Positions 46,312 to 58,089 of a stretch of 64,000 bases of DNA are shown in pieces. Source of the DNA: Ipomoea triloba (lineage: Eukaryota > Streptophyta > Magnoliopsida > Solanales > Convolvulaceae); NCBI RefSeq assembly GCF_003576645.1, contig NC_044922.1:18594699-18658698 (forward strand). Direction: 5' to 3'. Both the position numbers and the translations under genes were made by a program. A model generated the notes under the pieces. It worked only from the letters and a program-made list of their open reading frames with translations. It did no database searches and was not told the origin of the DNA. Each line of letters opens with the position of its first letter. Position 1 is the first letter of the stretch.

Positions 46312-48956
46312 CTGGCAAACCATAAAGACTTATCATGCAACAACCTCTACATACTTTCATTTTCTTAAAAGAAAACATTTTAACCTTATAGCACATATAT
46401 CAACTCGCAGCCAAGAAAATGTTTAATTCAACTTTACAATTGTATTAACAGTTTACTTACCAACTATTCTAAATTGTTAGGTTTATTTGTTACAGCCGAT
46501 CTTAAGAGTAGCTGAACTAAATAAATTTTTACGAAATTCAAAGCAATGACATGGAGTTTGGTTTGTAGCAACAAAGTACTTGCGCGTACAAAAGTATGAA
46601 AGTTGACATCTTTAAAAAAAAGAGCAATGTTGCAGAAAGCACAAGGCGCTAGTTGGGCGCTTGGGGGCGCCTAGCGCCTAGAGTTCCTAGGCGCCACCTA
46701 AGCAGCCGAGTAATTTGAGTATATTGTCTCCACTTTTCACACCCAAGGCTAGGAGTTGTTAGACTATTATAATCTACAAACTTGTCAAATGCATATGTTA
46801 AAATGGTTAGTTGAGTACATGACTGGAGAAATATAGAAGAGGAGTACTTGATGAAGCAAAAAAACCACTCGGCCAAGTTAGGCGCCCAAATCGGTGCCTA
46901 GGGCGCCTAGTCAGTGCCTAGGCGGTCGCCTAGGCCGATTTTTACAACAATGAAAAAAATTAATAAATGTGCACTGATAAACCTTATGTGATGGACTTAG
47001 TTCGATTGAAAAAAAGGTGACATTTTGGTACAAAAATCATGCTTTACACACTTAGACACATCTTTAATGGCTTTAGTTAATCTATTAAATATATAAAGTT
47101 AACAATTAAAATTATAAAAGGGACGAATTTATTGTGCAGTTAATGCAAAAATATAAAAGTGGGAAGGCCAGAGAAACAAGAGGAAGTAAAGGGAAAAAAA
47201 AACATTTGCTTGCACACCAACATTTTCTTCTACACTAATATTTGTAATTCTCTTGTTGCCAAGATTTTTGGCAAAGTGAATGGTAGCATACAGACCTAAT
47301 ATAATGTAGGCACACATAAGACCTCCACTAGAAGCAACCCAAATCATCAAGTGGTCATAAAGGCCTAAAGGTGTGAAAACAAGCTATAAACTAGGTGTCT
47401 TGACCATATATACTTATTACCAACATTAATATTACTATAACCTCTTCTCCCTAGGTGCAATAAAGGACCATATCATGAGGATAAAACATTAATGTCTGCA
47501 TATAGTTGGCATTGCCAGTTGCTACATTTTTTATTTGCCCCTATCACTATATTATTTTCTTTAAAAAAAAACGATGTTGCCACATAAATATTCCAGTTTC
47601 GTTGGACTAATTTTAAAAACTCATTAGCTGTGTCTATAGTTCATAAGAAGGTAAGTTGAACATGTTTAGCTTCGAGATCGAAATCAAACTGTACACTTTT
47701 ATGCACAAGAGGCTTAGCTTAAGCTCAATCTAAAAAAAGCTCAATCTAAAAGAACTCACACCTAATGTCCATGAGTTTTAAATGCTTCTCAACCGTTGGA
47801 CCACTACTATGGGAGCTTTAATTTATAACAATAACATTATATTACTCACAATGGATGCATACTATTTTTGTCCTTCTTTTCATGAGATTGTAGTTTTGGT
47901 GATTTATGTTCGTCAACTTGTTAACAAAGATGTTAATGATTAAAAACTGTAATTTTGTGGATTATTAACTAACACGATCCACACATGCAATGCAAATGTG
48001 ATCGATTTTAATGGCCTCTCTTAGTGAGTAACAAAAACATTCACCTTATGAAAAATTAAAGGATAAATAATGTTTATCAGTTTATGACAACAAATAATGG
48101 ATTGGAATTGTTATTTTTTTTTATAAATTTAAAGAAGAAAAAGTTATATTCCTTAGTATGTAATAACATCAATCTATATATGTGTGTGTGTGTGTGTTTG
48201 TGTGTTAATAATGATGTGCCATATTAACAAAGAATTATGAATCAAAACATCTTTTCAATAATTGTAAAATTGTGCTAGTGCAAATGGAGAAAAATGTAAA
48301 TTAGTCTCATAGTAGTATCGATATTAAATATTGTATTAAAAAAAACAAAAACAAAAACTTTGTTTACCATTGAAATTTTTACAATATATCATTGAATCTA
48401 GTGCAATTTACTTATTTTCCTGTATAATTTGTGTGCTATTACATAAAACTTATAAGAATGAAATTTTTACTTAGTACATTTTCAGATAATAACTACATCT
48501 TTTTCTCGTCTTAAAAAAATAAAACAATATAACAAAATAAGTAATTCATGACATATGAGGGGATGGGCTCATATTCATTAGATAAATTAAATTTTCTAGT
48601 TTGAGCTTATTATTTTAGTACATCTCATTTAGACATTTTTTTAAAAAAATTTCTGACTTCAATTTAATGAGTTGTGCCCATTCCCATGATGATTGATGAT
48701 GTTTAATCTTGAAAAGAAAGATTTGGGTACGGTTTGTAGTTTGTACAGATGCAGTGTGAAAGTACTAAATGGTGAAATACTCTCCAAGTTTTATACTTTT
48801 ATACTTTGGTACAGCAATAAACATATAATTAATTAAAGAGACAAATAAAATAATTCTGCAGTATTTAAATTATTGTATGAAATGTTCTACAGTTGTAATA
48901 GGCGGTGGTTAATCAAGATTCAAGAGAGCTCTCTTTTGTTATTGCCGGCGTGGGGA
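46312..48956. other. Intergenic region before the bHLH gene
   Basis: It contains an inverted GCGCCTAGG-rich element (46630-46945), a reverse-strand open stretch at 47129-47390 with a hydrophobic peptide but no gene model, a TG microsatellite (48179-48198), and AT-rich DNA leading into the bHLH promoter. No gene is firmly supported. Confidence 0.5.
46630..46945. mobile_element. Inverted-repeat element rich in GGCGCCTAG
   Basis: The left edge (TTGCAGAAAGCACAAGGCGC, then GGCGCCTAGCGCCTAG) and the right edge (GGGCGCCTAGTCAGTGCCTA, then AGGCGGTCGCCTAGGCC, TTTTTACAACAATG) are complementary overall, around an AT-rich centre. The GC-rich ends stand out strongly from the local composition. Probably a MITE. 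Confidence 0.6.
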
Positions 48957-50000
48957 TATAAATGCAGTCTGGACCTTTGTTCTGAAGCTTTCTTCTTCAC
49001 CTCCTTCAATTTCCCATTTCTCTCTCTCTCTCTCTTCACTGTGATTTCTAATATTTCTCTCTCTCTCTTTTCCTCTCTGTCAATCTTTATTAATTTCTTG
49101 GGTGTTTATTTTCTTGATAGAGTGACAGGACCTAGCAGAGTATGAACTGTGAACAAAGTCCCCACTCCCCAGAGCCTAAATTCAAGAGATTTTGTTGTAT
49201 TTTCTCTCCATTTTTCCCCTTTTCTTGAGTAAAACCTTCAAAGAATGTCTTGCAGAGAACCAAAAGTAGCAAACAATCTGAAATAAGGTATCTTTCTTCT
49301 TTATTTGTGTTTCAGAAGTTGGGTTGGAGGGTTGGTCAGTTTTTGCTGTGACTGAGGTTTTGTTTTGTGATGAAATTAATGTCACTGCTTCATTTGATTG
49401 CCAGTTTCCCTACACTTTCTTCTGCTCTTTTTTGAACTGGGTTTCCATTTTTCTTGCTTGCCCTCGTTCTGTCAATCAGGAACCAACTGAGCTACCCGAG
49501 CGGGTTTCCATTTTTCTTGGACTTGAATCAATGGGTTCCTGTGATTAAGGATGGGAAACAAATGCTGACACTTGTACAACCTTAAAAACTAAAACTTTGG
49601 TGCATGGTTGGTTTACTCAAAATTTTCTTGCATTTTTAGCTGTGAAATGGAATGGGAGAGGCTATTCTAGGCCATATTGGCTGTTTCCTCTGAGTTGTGT
49701 ATTGTTGGATTGCTTCAAGAAATCTAGATGACATTTAAAATGGAGAAGTAGATAATCTGGTTGGAAATAGTGTGTAAAGGTTAAAATTTTGTGCTGTTCA
49801 ATTTCCCCAACTTGTTGGCTGGTTGTTAAAAGTATTTTTTTTTTCTTGGGGGAAATGCTGAAAATTGGGGACTTTGTTGTTTGTCCTGGAATCTTTAGTT
49901 TGATGCCTTGAGGGTTTTGTTTTGTTTTTCTTGTTTTTATAGCTGTGATTTCCTGGAAGGGAGAGGATTTTGTTTCTGAAATTTGCTACTGTTTTCAAGA
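48957..50000 (+). promoter_or_regulatory. bHLH gene core promoter and 5' leader with probable intron
   Basis: A TATAAAT box at 48957-48963 is followed by CT-rich leader-like DNA (49015-49080), a common plant 5' UTR feature. A plausible leader intron runs from AAG|GTATCT (49288) to TTTTTATAG|CTG (49942). It ends 58 bp before the start codon and is about 655 nt long. Short upstream ATGs occur in the leader; their effect cannot be judged. Confidence 0.55.
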
Positions 50001-52651
50001 ATGGATAAGGGTGGCAAGGATGAGGCCATGGGAGCAAAGAGAGGTGATGATGCTATGAGCTTTCAGTCAGCAAATGTGTCATCTGAGTGGCAAATGAATG
50101 GTTCCAATCTCGCGAATACGCCTATTGGAATGATTCCCAGTAGCAATCCAATGATGGTGGATGCGTTTTGCCTGAATGTTTGGGATCAATCTGCAAGTTC
50201 AGCAAGCTTAGGCTTTTGTGATGCTAATAATGTTCATAGCAATGTTAGCACTTCTAGCCCATTTGGAGCTGGAACAAGTGGGCTCACCGCCTTAAGAGGC
50301 AGTGTCGATAGAGGCGTTGGTATGGCGTGGCATCCAGCTAACACGGTGTTGAAAACGGGGATGCTTCTGCCTACTGCTCCTGCAGTGGTTCCTCCAAATT
50401 TGCCTCAGTTCCCAGCTGATTCCGATTTTCTCCAAAGGGCAGCACGGTTCTCGTGCTTCAGTGGAGGAAACTTGGGCGATATGATGAACCCCTTTGAGTC
50501 TCTGAGTCCTTATTGTAGAGGCTTAACACCAACTCAAAGGCCTCAACAGGTGTTTGTAGGTAATGGACTAAAACCTGCACCAGCGGGTGAAATTTCAAAC
50601 GGGGCTGCTGATGGTAGCCCGCTAAATAACGATAGCGTGATTGAATATGCTGTTGGATCTAGAAATAGTGCAAAAGAAGGCGGGGGAGCCTTTGGAAATG
50701 AACCTAACGAGCCCGAATGTAGTAGCCGTGGTGGCCTTGATGTATCAGAGGGTGCAGGGGGAGAGTCTTCTGCCTCAAAGAAAAGGAAAAGAAGTGGGCA
50801 GGTATGACACTATTGCTTTGTTTCATCTTTGCCCTATAACAAATCCCGTTATCGATATATAGGCCCTGTATGGTAAATGACTGTTAGCTGATTAGGTTAG
50901 AAGGTATGACTAGTTGATAATATTAGCTGATTGTATGACAGTCTTCCAAAACGCCCAGTTCAAATGGTAATGTCTTTGCTGTGCAGGACGCTGAAACCGA
51001 TCAAAACAAGGGAACTCCACCACCAGCTGAAGCAGCAACAGATCAGACTGATAACCAGCAGAAAGGAGATCAAAACGTGACCGCAACTCCCAGCAAGCCA
51101 GGCGGTAAAGGCGGTAAGCAGGGGTCCCAAGCTTCAGATAATCCTAAAGAAGATTACATCCACATTCGGGCTAGGAGAGGCCAGGCCACGAATAGCCACA
51201 GTCTTGCAGAAAGAGTAAGGCTGCTTATACGTTTTGAGTGGTCGTGAGATCTGTCATATGTTCTCTGTTCCTTAATTGCACAAATTCGTCTAATAATGAT
51301 AGGTTAGGAGGGAGAAAATCAGTGAAAGAATGAAATTTCTTCAGGATCTCGTGCCCGGTTGTAACAAGGTTCGTTTTTTGTCTCAATTTCAATCCTACTG
51401 GCAGTAGAATTTTATACACGGTTCCACGATTCTTAGTAAAAATGGCAATCTTGCAGGTCACTGGCAAAGCAGTAATGCTTGATGAAATCATTAATTATGT
51501 ACAGTCGCTCCAACGACAGGTTGAGGTATGCAAAACTAGCTATTGGTTTAAATTTTCGTTTCTTCCCCAATCTTTTCAACATTTACTATTCCTGTAAATA
51601 AACCTCTCAAGATGTTATCTTTGAAACGAAGTGATAAGAAGTTAGTGAACTCTGTTGCTTTCAGTTCTTGTCAATGAAGCTTGCAACAGTAAACCCGCGG
51701 CTCGAGTTCAACATTGATGGTCTCCTTGCAAAAGATGTAAGAAAACGCCATGTCCAAGAATTGTATGTCACACGAGAATGTTTGCCATTCTAATGCTTGA
51801 ATAATACTCGTTTACCTCGACTGCAGATCCTCCAGTCCAGGGCTGGTCCTTCGTCTTCTCTGTTGTCTTTTCCACATGATATGACTATGCCTTATCCACC
51901 AGTACACCATCCACCATCAATGCTGATTCAAGCAGGCCTTCCTAGCCTGGGAAGTTCTGCAGATGCAATACGAAGAACCATCAACTCACACTTGGCAACC
52001 GCGAGTGGGAGCTTCAAGGAGCCTACGCCTCAGGTATGATATTGTTAGGATCAAACGCTTACTACTACACCAAAAGATATATCTTGTAGCGAAGTCGCAA
52101 CTTTATTTCCTTATACTGCCACATTTTTGAGAGAGTGTTGGACTTGGCCCTTCAGGCCTAGCCTCCGCTCAACAATCCCTAGCCACCTGGTGCTGGACTT
52201 GACCCTTCAGGCTTAGCCTCCACTCAACAATCCCCTAGCCACCTGGTGCTGGACTTGGCCTTCACCAGCCTCCGTCCAACAAATATATTTTTGAAAATTT
52301 TAATGTATCCCACACAGCATATTCTTCCAAATCTGTGCATACTGCAATGGTCAGATTGAACACTATGCTTCCAAGTTCCAACCGAAGTCTACAAACTATA
52401 GCTTTGCTTTCTAATCAAACTATGCATACATACACGCTAATACAGGTACCTAGTATGTGGGACGATGAGCTCCATAACGTTGTCCAAATGGGCTTCAATC
52501 CAAGCGCTCCCCTCGACAGCCAAGATATAGGTACTATTTCACATCAAATGCTCCCCCGTCTTTATCCTTTTACCCCGAGCAACGAACTATAAATCTAGTT
52601 TCTGCATTTGTAGGTTCTCTACCACCTGGCCATATGAAATCTGAGCCCTGA
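50001..52651 (+). CDS. bHLH49: bHLH transcription factor, bHLH49-like
   Basis: Eight coding exons: 50001-50801, 50987-51214, 51303-51368, 51457-51525, 51665-51736, 51827-52033, 52446-52530 and 52614-52651. All have GT-AG borders and join in frame to 521 aa. The N-terminal half has [20 protein letters not shown], a mark of the bHLH49/62/74/78 group. A nuclear-type KKRKR stretch follows near residue 262. The bHLH spans the exon 2-5 junctions: basic region [20 protein letters not shown], then [20 protein letters not shown], loop, and [20 protein letters not shown]. The H-E/A-R pattern predicts E-box (G-box) DNA binding as a dimer in the nucleus. The C-terminus ends [11 protein letters not shown], like bHLH49. 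Relatives act in growth and CRY2/CIB-type light responses. Intron 6 carries a GC-rich tandem repeat. An AATAAA word near 52726 may be the poly(A) signal. Confidence 0.92.
52062..52284 (+). repeat. CACTA-like motif and GC-rich tandem repeat in bHLH intron 6
   Basis: CTACTACACCAAAA at 52062-52075, followed by TTGTAGCGAAGTCGC, resembles a CACTA-type terminus. Next come about 2.6 units of a 55-56-bp GC-rich repeat (TGCTGGACTTGACCCTTCAG, AGCCTCCACTCAACAATCCC) at 52136-52284. Both lie inside the 412-nt intron and are not coding. Confidence 0.6.
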
Positions 52652-53204
52652 ACTATTTTTCCTGCAATATCTATTAGCTACACTTCATTGAATCCCTTTG
52701 CACCTAAGTTATCTTCAGGGATTGAATAAACAGCAGATCATTTCTTCTGTGTATACCGAGAGTCACTATAGGAGGTTGGTTGAAATTTGCTTGATCAGTT
52801 TTACATCCTGAGAAGATTATTTTCGAGTTATGATGCAAAGAAACGTTTCTACTCGATTATCCTATATATTGGGCACACGAAAGTGAAAAATCACGAGGTT
52901 TTCATCACGAAAAGAACGTTATGCCCCCGGACATGTACCCGGATCGATGCGTGGAACATACAAGAGATACATACTCATGTAAATTTCAGTTGTGAATTTG
53001 TCAGAAAAAAACAAAAAAGGCTTCTTAGCTTCTCCTTCTTCTGATTTTACTTGGAGGAATATAATGAAGATGAATGAGATTACATCTCCTTTTATTGTCA
53101 ATATACAATAGTGTTATTCCTTTTGTTATTGAAGCTGTATGGTGTTTTGATCTTGTCACCTTGTACATTGAATGTTTTCATTATCATAAACAACTGTGCT
53201 TCAA

Positions 53205-53256
53205 TAGCTCTAACCCAATGGGTAGCTTAAGTGGCAAGTGAACTCTCTTATTGTTA
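53205..53256 (+). mobile_element. SINE head fragment, interrupted by a MITE
   Basis: TCTAACCCAATGGGTAGCTT and AAGTGGCAAGTGAACTCTC match the first roughly 45 bases of the SINE at 2107 (ACCCAATGGAGTAGCTCAAG). The remainder is missing; the MITE at 53257 begins where the match ends. Confidence 0.65.
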
Positions 53257-53871
53257 GGGAGCGTTTGGTTCACGGAATCTTGGATTGCCCCAGGTAATAG
53301 GATTACCACCAGGAAGGTAATGTGAGATTTTGGGAATGTAAGATTACTGATGTGTTTGGTTTGGATTGTGAAATATAATATTACTTTGTTTAGTTAAGGG
53401 TTATATTTCAGGTTATATGGATCAATTTACTATAATGTCCTTTATATATGTGTGTGTGTGTCTTTATTGTGTGTATTTATTTATTTATATGTATGAATGT
53501 ATCGATGCTTAATATTAAAAAAATAAATATATAAATATACACACATGTATATTTGATTATATAAACATGTATTTATTTTATATATGTTATTGCGTTATTG
53601 TTATTGTTATTATTATTATTATTATTAGTATTATAAAAGGATTAGTTAACAAGGGCAAAGTTGGAATAATTCAAGGTAATCTAAGATTACCTAAAAAAAC
53701 GGGGGTAATCACATTACCTTGAAACATTACCTTGAAACATTACCGCCACATCAGTTTTGAGGTAATATAACATTACTAGGTAATCTCACAACTTGAACCA
53801 AACAAGGTAATATAACATTACCAGACTGAGATTACCTAGGTAATCTCAGATGACCTGAACCAAACGACCCC
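53257..53871. mobile_element. Tourist-like MITE, 615 bp
   Basis: Ends GGGAGCGTTTGGTTCA and the complement of TGAACCAAACGACCCC are inverted repeats with few mismatches. TTA flanks both sides, within a longer TTATTGTTA direct repeat (53248-53256 and 53872-53880). Inside are repeated GGTAATCTNAGATTACC-type palindromes. Non-coding. Confidence 0.8.
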
Positions 53872-54315
53872 TTATTGTTATTGTTATTGTCAGTTGCATA
53901 GAAAGAATGAAAATTTTGTTGTTGAAAATTTAAGCAAATATGATATACCTATATAGAATACAAATTTTGTTGTTGGGAACACACTGATCAAATTTAAATT
54001 TTGTTTTTGAAAATTTATGTAACATGCTATAAATAAACACTAGAATTGGATATAAAACAATAAATTAAAATAGATAAGAGAGTTTTGAGAAAATATACTT
54101 GACTGAAGTTATTGATTGACATTATGTGTAGAGAGTAGAAGAAGACACACTATGATCGAGAGTGATGTCAAACATCAATTTTATGTTTTAAAAGAAAAAA
54201 GAGAGGGGTAATTTTCTCAAGATTATTCTTTTTTCTTCCTAAAAATCATGAATTTGAAGACTCGAGTAAGGAAATGAGATTCTAATTCCATGAAGATGAG
54301 AGAATTGCAATTTCA

Positions 54316-54711
54316 CGAGTTAATTCCATTTTTTGTCCTAGATTTATAGGTGACAATTCACTTTTAGTCATTTTTTATTAGAACATCTTCAATTGATCCT
54401 AGTATTATTGTGGCATGACCATTTTTAGTCCTCCACTAACAAAATCGTTAAAATATCGTTAAATACAAAGAAATTTCAATCTTTTTTATACAAAGCATGT
54501 TGAACCGCTATATTTTTTATGTTTATTTTTTTGAAAACATCAATAATTGAAGACCAACATGTTCTTGTATATAACGATAAACTATTTTGTTGATAAAGGA
54601 CCAAAAATGGTCATGCCACAATAATACTAGGACCAAAAGTAGATGTTTTAATAAAAAGGACTAAAAGTGTACTGTCACCTATAAATTTAGGACCAAAAAT
54701 GGAATCAACTC
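54316..54711. mobile_element. Long-TIR MITE with 8-bp target duplication
   Basis: Long inverted arms (TTCCATTTTTTGTCCTAGAT with its complement ATTTAGGACCAAAAATGGAA, continuing through TAGTATTATTGTGGCATGAC) are flanked by CAATTTCA (54308-54315 and 54712-54719). An 8-bp target duplication suggests a hAT-like origin. The 396-bp element is non-coding. Confidence 0.78.
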
Positions 54712-55087
54712 CAATTTCATCATATCCAACCAAATGAAGAAATTTGCTTGTCTTAGAATGAAATTGTAATTCCTTCCAATCAAACACCTCGTTATGTGAC
54801 TTCAATATTGTAAGGTTTTTTTCTTTTTTAATCACAATTGATCCTGACTCGAGCTAACATTCTATTACTGATTGATAGTGTCGCTGATATTAACCTCAAA
54901 GGGTTGATAAATTAGGTCAAAGTACTTATGAGATACCTATATACTTGTTTAATTTTCGTCTTTGTACTTTAATTTTGTTCAATTCAGTTCATATACTTTT
55001 GAAAGTGGTACAATTAAGGACAATAGCTGACATGATGCTACCATCATCTCTGTCACGTCATGATACTTACATGTCAACTTAAATATT

Positions 55088-55224
55088 GACTGCCGAGAGG
55101 TTGGAGGTTCGATCCTCAAACCCCTGGGTTTGAACCGATCAGCTATGGGTAACCTAGACTGGTTTACCTCCGTGTGGTCCTTTGCCGACTAGGGTCACAG
55201 GCGAGGAGAAAACCTCATTAAAAG
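55088..55224 (+). mobile_element. Short retroposed sequence (5'-truncated SINE?)
   Basis: A 137-bp segment with B-box-like GGAGGTTCGATCCTC and a tail CATTAAAAG is flanked by a perfect 12-bp direct repeat AACTTAAATATT (55076-55087 and 55225-55236). No A box is evident. Confidence 0.6.
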
Positions 55225-56464
55225 AACTTAAATATTATTTTATAAATACTTAAAATTAATTATTTTTACTACCAATATATTACATTAATATGTCTAAAAT
55301 AATTAAAATATATGTTTGCAAAACAAACACTATCCATGACCACTTTACTACACACTTATCTTGTTATTTTCTTGCAAAGTATGATTCAATACCATTATAA
55401 AACAGATTTGTAAAATTTTTTATTTGTATTAAGAAGTTTCATAAGAAAAAGAATATATTGATATAAAAAATAATTTGATCTATATAGATTTAAAAAATAA
55501 AAATGAAGATTAGATTTTAATATTTTAATTTATTCATATTTTTATTTTTTTTAACAATAATTTATTCAAATAAAATAAAATAAAATTTAGAATACATAAA
55601 TAAATTTTTATTAATGTTAATGTTTTTTGATAAACTAATAAGTAATACGCATTTTAATAGAAAATATAAAAATGCCAATCATTAAAATATTATAGACCAT
55701 AATAAATTAAAATTACAAATTTTCTCATTACAAAAAGTTTTACATATCAATTTGTTCTAAATTTTATCAATTTGTTCTAAATTTTATGAAACATTAAATA
55801 CAAATAAAATATTTTACATGTCCAATTTTATAATGGTATTTAATCATTTTGTACAATGAAATAACAAAATAAATGTGTAGTAAAGTGGTACTGAGTATCT
55901 TGTTTATGCAAGGGGATGAATGTTCAAATTTCAATGTGAGCATGCATATATTCATTTTGGCATAGATATAAGAGGGGGTTTTTGCATTACCCTTGGCAAT
56001 TAGTCCTTAGGTATTGTGAGATTCCCTTTAATTTAGCCCTTTTACTTATTTTGCCCTTTGCTTTTTATCTTCTCTACATGACAACAGTTTTCATATTATC
56101 TCAAGTCACGACAACAATCTTCATCTTCTCTCAAGTCTCAAGCTAGGGTTCCTATCTTCTCGATCTCATAGGTAATACTCACATCTCCTTCATCTTTTGT
56201 TAACTATTTCTTCATAAATTTGAGGATTATGATAGAACTCAAAAACATCGCTGCTATTTGGAAACTAATTTTTCCTAAGGGGGAAGGCGATGGTTTCTTC
56301 ATTTGATTTTTGTAGGCGTCTATTATTTATCCATGGAATGCTCAGTAATTAATCTCTGCACAATGTCTAACTTTGTTTTTGTTATATCCACCTCCCCCTG
56401 TTCTCATCTATTTTTACTCGTTAGAGGAACCATAGTATTTATCAGTTTCTTCATTTGATATATA

Positions 56465-56796
56465 CACCACAAGAAATTTCACATTTAGTGACAACAGAAA
56501 TTGTCACTACAACTACCGATTTTGGTCACTATTGAAATTAGTGATCAATTTTTGAAGTCGTCACATGTGGTCACTATATCCTCCGTCACTATTATTCTAG
56601 TAATAGTGACAACTTACTCGTAACAAATACTTACTTGTCACAATTATCATACTATCAGTGACCAAAGAAAGGTTATCACAATTATCCCACACAACAGTGT
56701 CGAATTATTTTTTTGATCACAAAAAGTGTATTATTTGTGACTAAATTGCAAAGTGTCACAAAAGATTTGTCACTAAATGTCTTCATTCTTGTAGTG
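56465..56796. mobile_element. CACTA-like MITE with 3-bp target duplication
   Basis: It starts CACCACAAGAAATTTCACAT and ends ATTCTTGTAGTG. The termini are inverted (CAC-ACAAGAA) and the inverted repeat extends through ACATTTAGTGACAA. ATA flanks both ends (56462-56464 and 56797-56799), the 3-bp duplication expected of CACTA transposons. The interior carries many GTGAC/GTCAC sub-terminal words in both orientations. It is 332 bp and non-coding. Confidence 0.82.
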
Positions 56797-56849
56797 ATAG
56801 CTGTCAATAAAGACTATAAATATGAAGTATTTTGTTTCCTAGTTCATTC

Positions 56850-58010
56850 ACTAATCATCATTTGATCATTCTGTTGCATCATTTTAATGGAATATAATGA
56901 TTAATTGATTTGTTTATGCTTAATTGAGTTTTCCCCTACTTGTTGTGTTGGTTTCTATATAGGGATGGATTCATACTATGAAATTTTTGAGCCACGCATT
57001 ACTCCATTTAGTTGTCTTGCTATATCTTTTGTGTTTATTAGAGTCAATTCTGCATCTCTATTAGTAATGAGTGCCTAGTTTATATACGGGGACACACTGC
57101 CCCTTGCTGTCATTTAAATTTAAAAAAAAAAAAAAACATCTAGACATAGTATTAGGTCTTTGAATTTACATAAAATTGTATTTGAAAGTGATATGCACTG
57201 TGTTGATAATTGTAGAATGGATAGAAGAGCTTTAGCTAAATTATGTGATTTGCTAAGGGCTGATTATAACTTGAAGAAATCAGACCATGAATGCAACAAC
57301 GTACCGATGGCTATTTCTTTTCTTCATATAGTTGCACATAATATAAATAATAGTGTACTTAATTGTCAAATAGTTAGATATGATGAGACTGTTAGTAAAC
57401 AAGTTCATGTTGTTTTGAACTCTATTTTGAGATTACACAAAATACTCCCTAGAAAACTAGAACCTATAACAGATAATTCAACAAATGAATGTGGAAATGG
57501 TTTAAGATACCCATATACTCTTTAAATAAAATAAGTTTCTTATCTAATTATACTAAATCATTTATTAACAAATATTTATATTTCATTGGGATTTAGGGTT
57601 GTTGGGGTGCATTGGATAGAACATTTATAAAGGCAATGTTGAAACAATTGACAAATCTAAGTATCGAACCAGAAAATGTGAAATTGCCACAAATGTCTTG
57701 GCTGCTTGCACACAAGATAATAATTGATTGGCTTGTTGAAATAGCAAATGACCCCACTTTAAGGTGGGTGGGGTGGGGTGGGGGGGGGGGATAATGGATT
57801 CAAGACGAGATACTTGTTGCGCTCATAAAATTAAAGGTGGTACAACTAAACTTTCTAGGAACAAATATCAATTCTACTTCCCACATTTAATCTAGGTATA
57901 AATTGTCGAACAGACATTTTCATGCCATTCAAGAGATGTTTAATAAAGGTAGTGAATTTCGGTGGAATGATGTTAAGAAACGCGTCACTGTTAGCAAAGA
58001 TGTCTTTGAT
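56850..58010 (+). pseudogene. Decayed PIF/Harbinger transposon, left arm, with transposase remnant
   Basis: 57160-57525 reads LHKIVFESDMHCVDNCRMDR, then LAKLCDLLRADYNL, ISFLHIVAHN and VLNSILRLHK, the order seen at the start of plant Harbinger (HARBI1/ALP1-like) transposases. After a stop and gap, 57596-57640 reads GCWGALDRTFIKA, the first catalytic-Asp block (usually ALDGT), here with Arg for Gly. 57930-58010 reads FRWNDVKKRVTVSKDVFDDL, like the Myb/SANT-type partner protein. Stops and frame changes make it non-functional. The right arm repeats this in reverse. Confidence 0.75.
57763..57790 (+). repeat. G-rich run, G-quadruplex-capable
   Basis: GGTGGGTGGGGTGGGGT followed by ten or more Gs gives at least four G-triplets with one-base loops. 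The complementary position of the right arm has a much shorter run, so this is a local expansion or a sequencing problem. Confidence 0.8.
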
Positions 58011-58089
58011 GACTTGCTGGTTAAAGTTAAGTGAAATAAAAAATATAATCTTTTTTTTTTGTTTACTTATATGTGCAAACTCTTTTAGT

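Larger units (their letters stand above)
52652..56464. other. bHLH 3' UTR and intergenic DNA
   Basis: The first roughly 500 bases are probably the bHLH 3' UTR and terminator region. Beyond it are a SINE fragment with a nested Tourist-like MITE, another inverted-repeat MITE (54316-54711), a short retroposed sequence (55088-55224) and AT-rich DNA (55250-55900). No gene is supported. Confidence 0.55.

Noticed and set aside
47129..47350. 73-codon reverse frame with a hydrophobic stretch as a complete gene
   Set aside because: It has no convincing start or splice context. It is kept only as a possible exon of the candidate gene at 45553-46311.
57612..57794. 60-codon frame in the left Harbinger arm as a separate gene
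   Set aside because: It begins inside the GALD block of the transposase remnant and runs into a poly-G tract.
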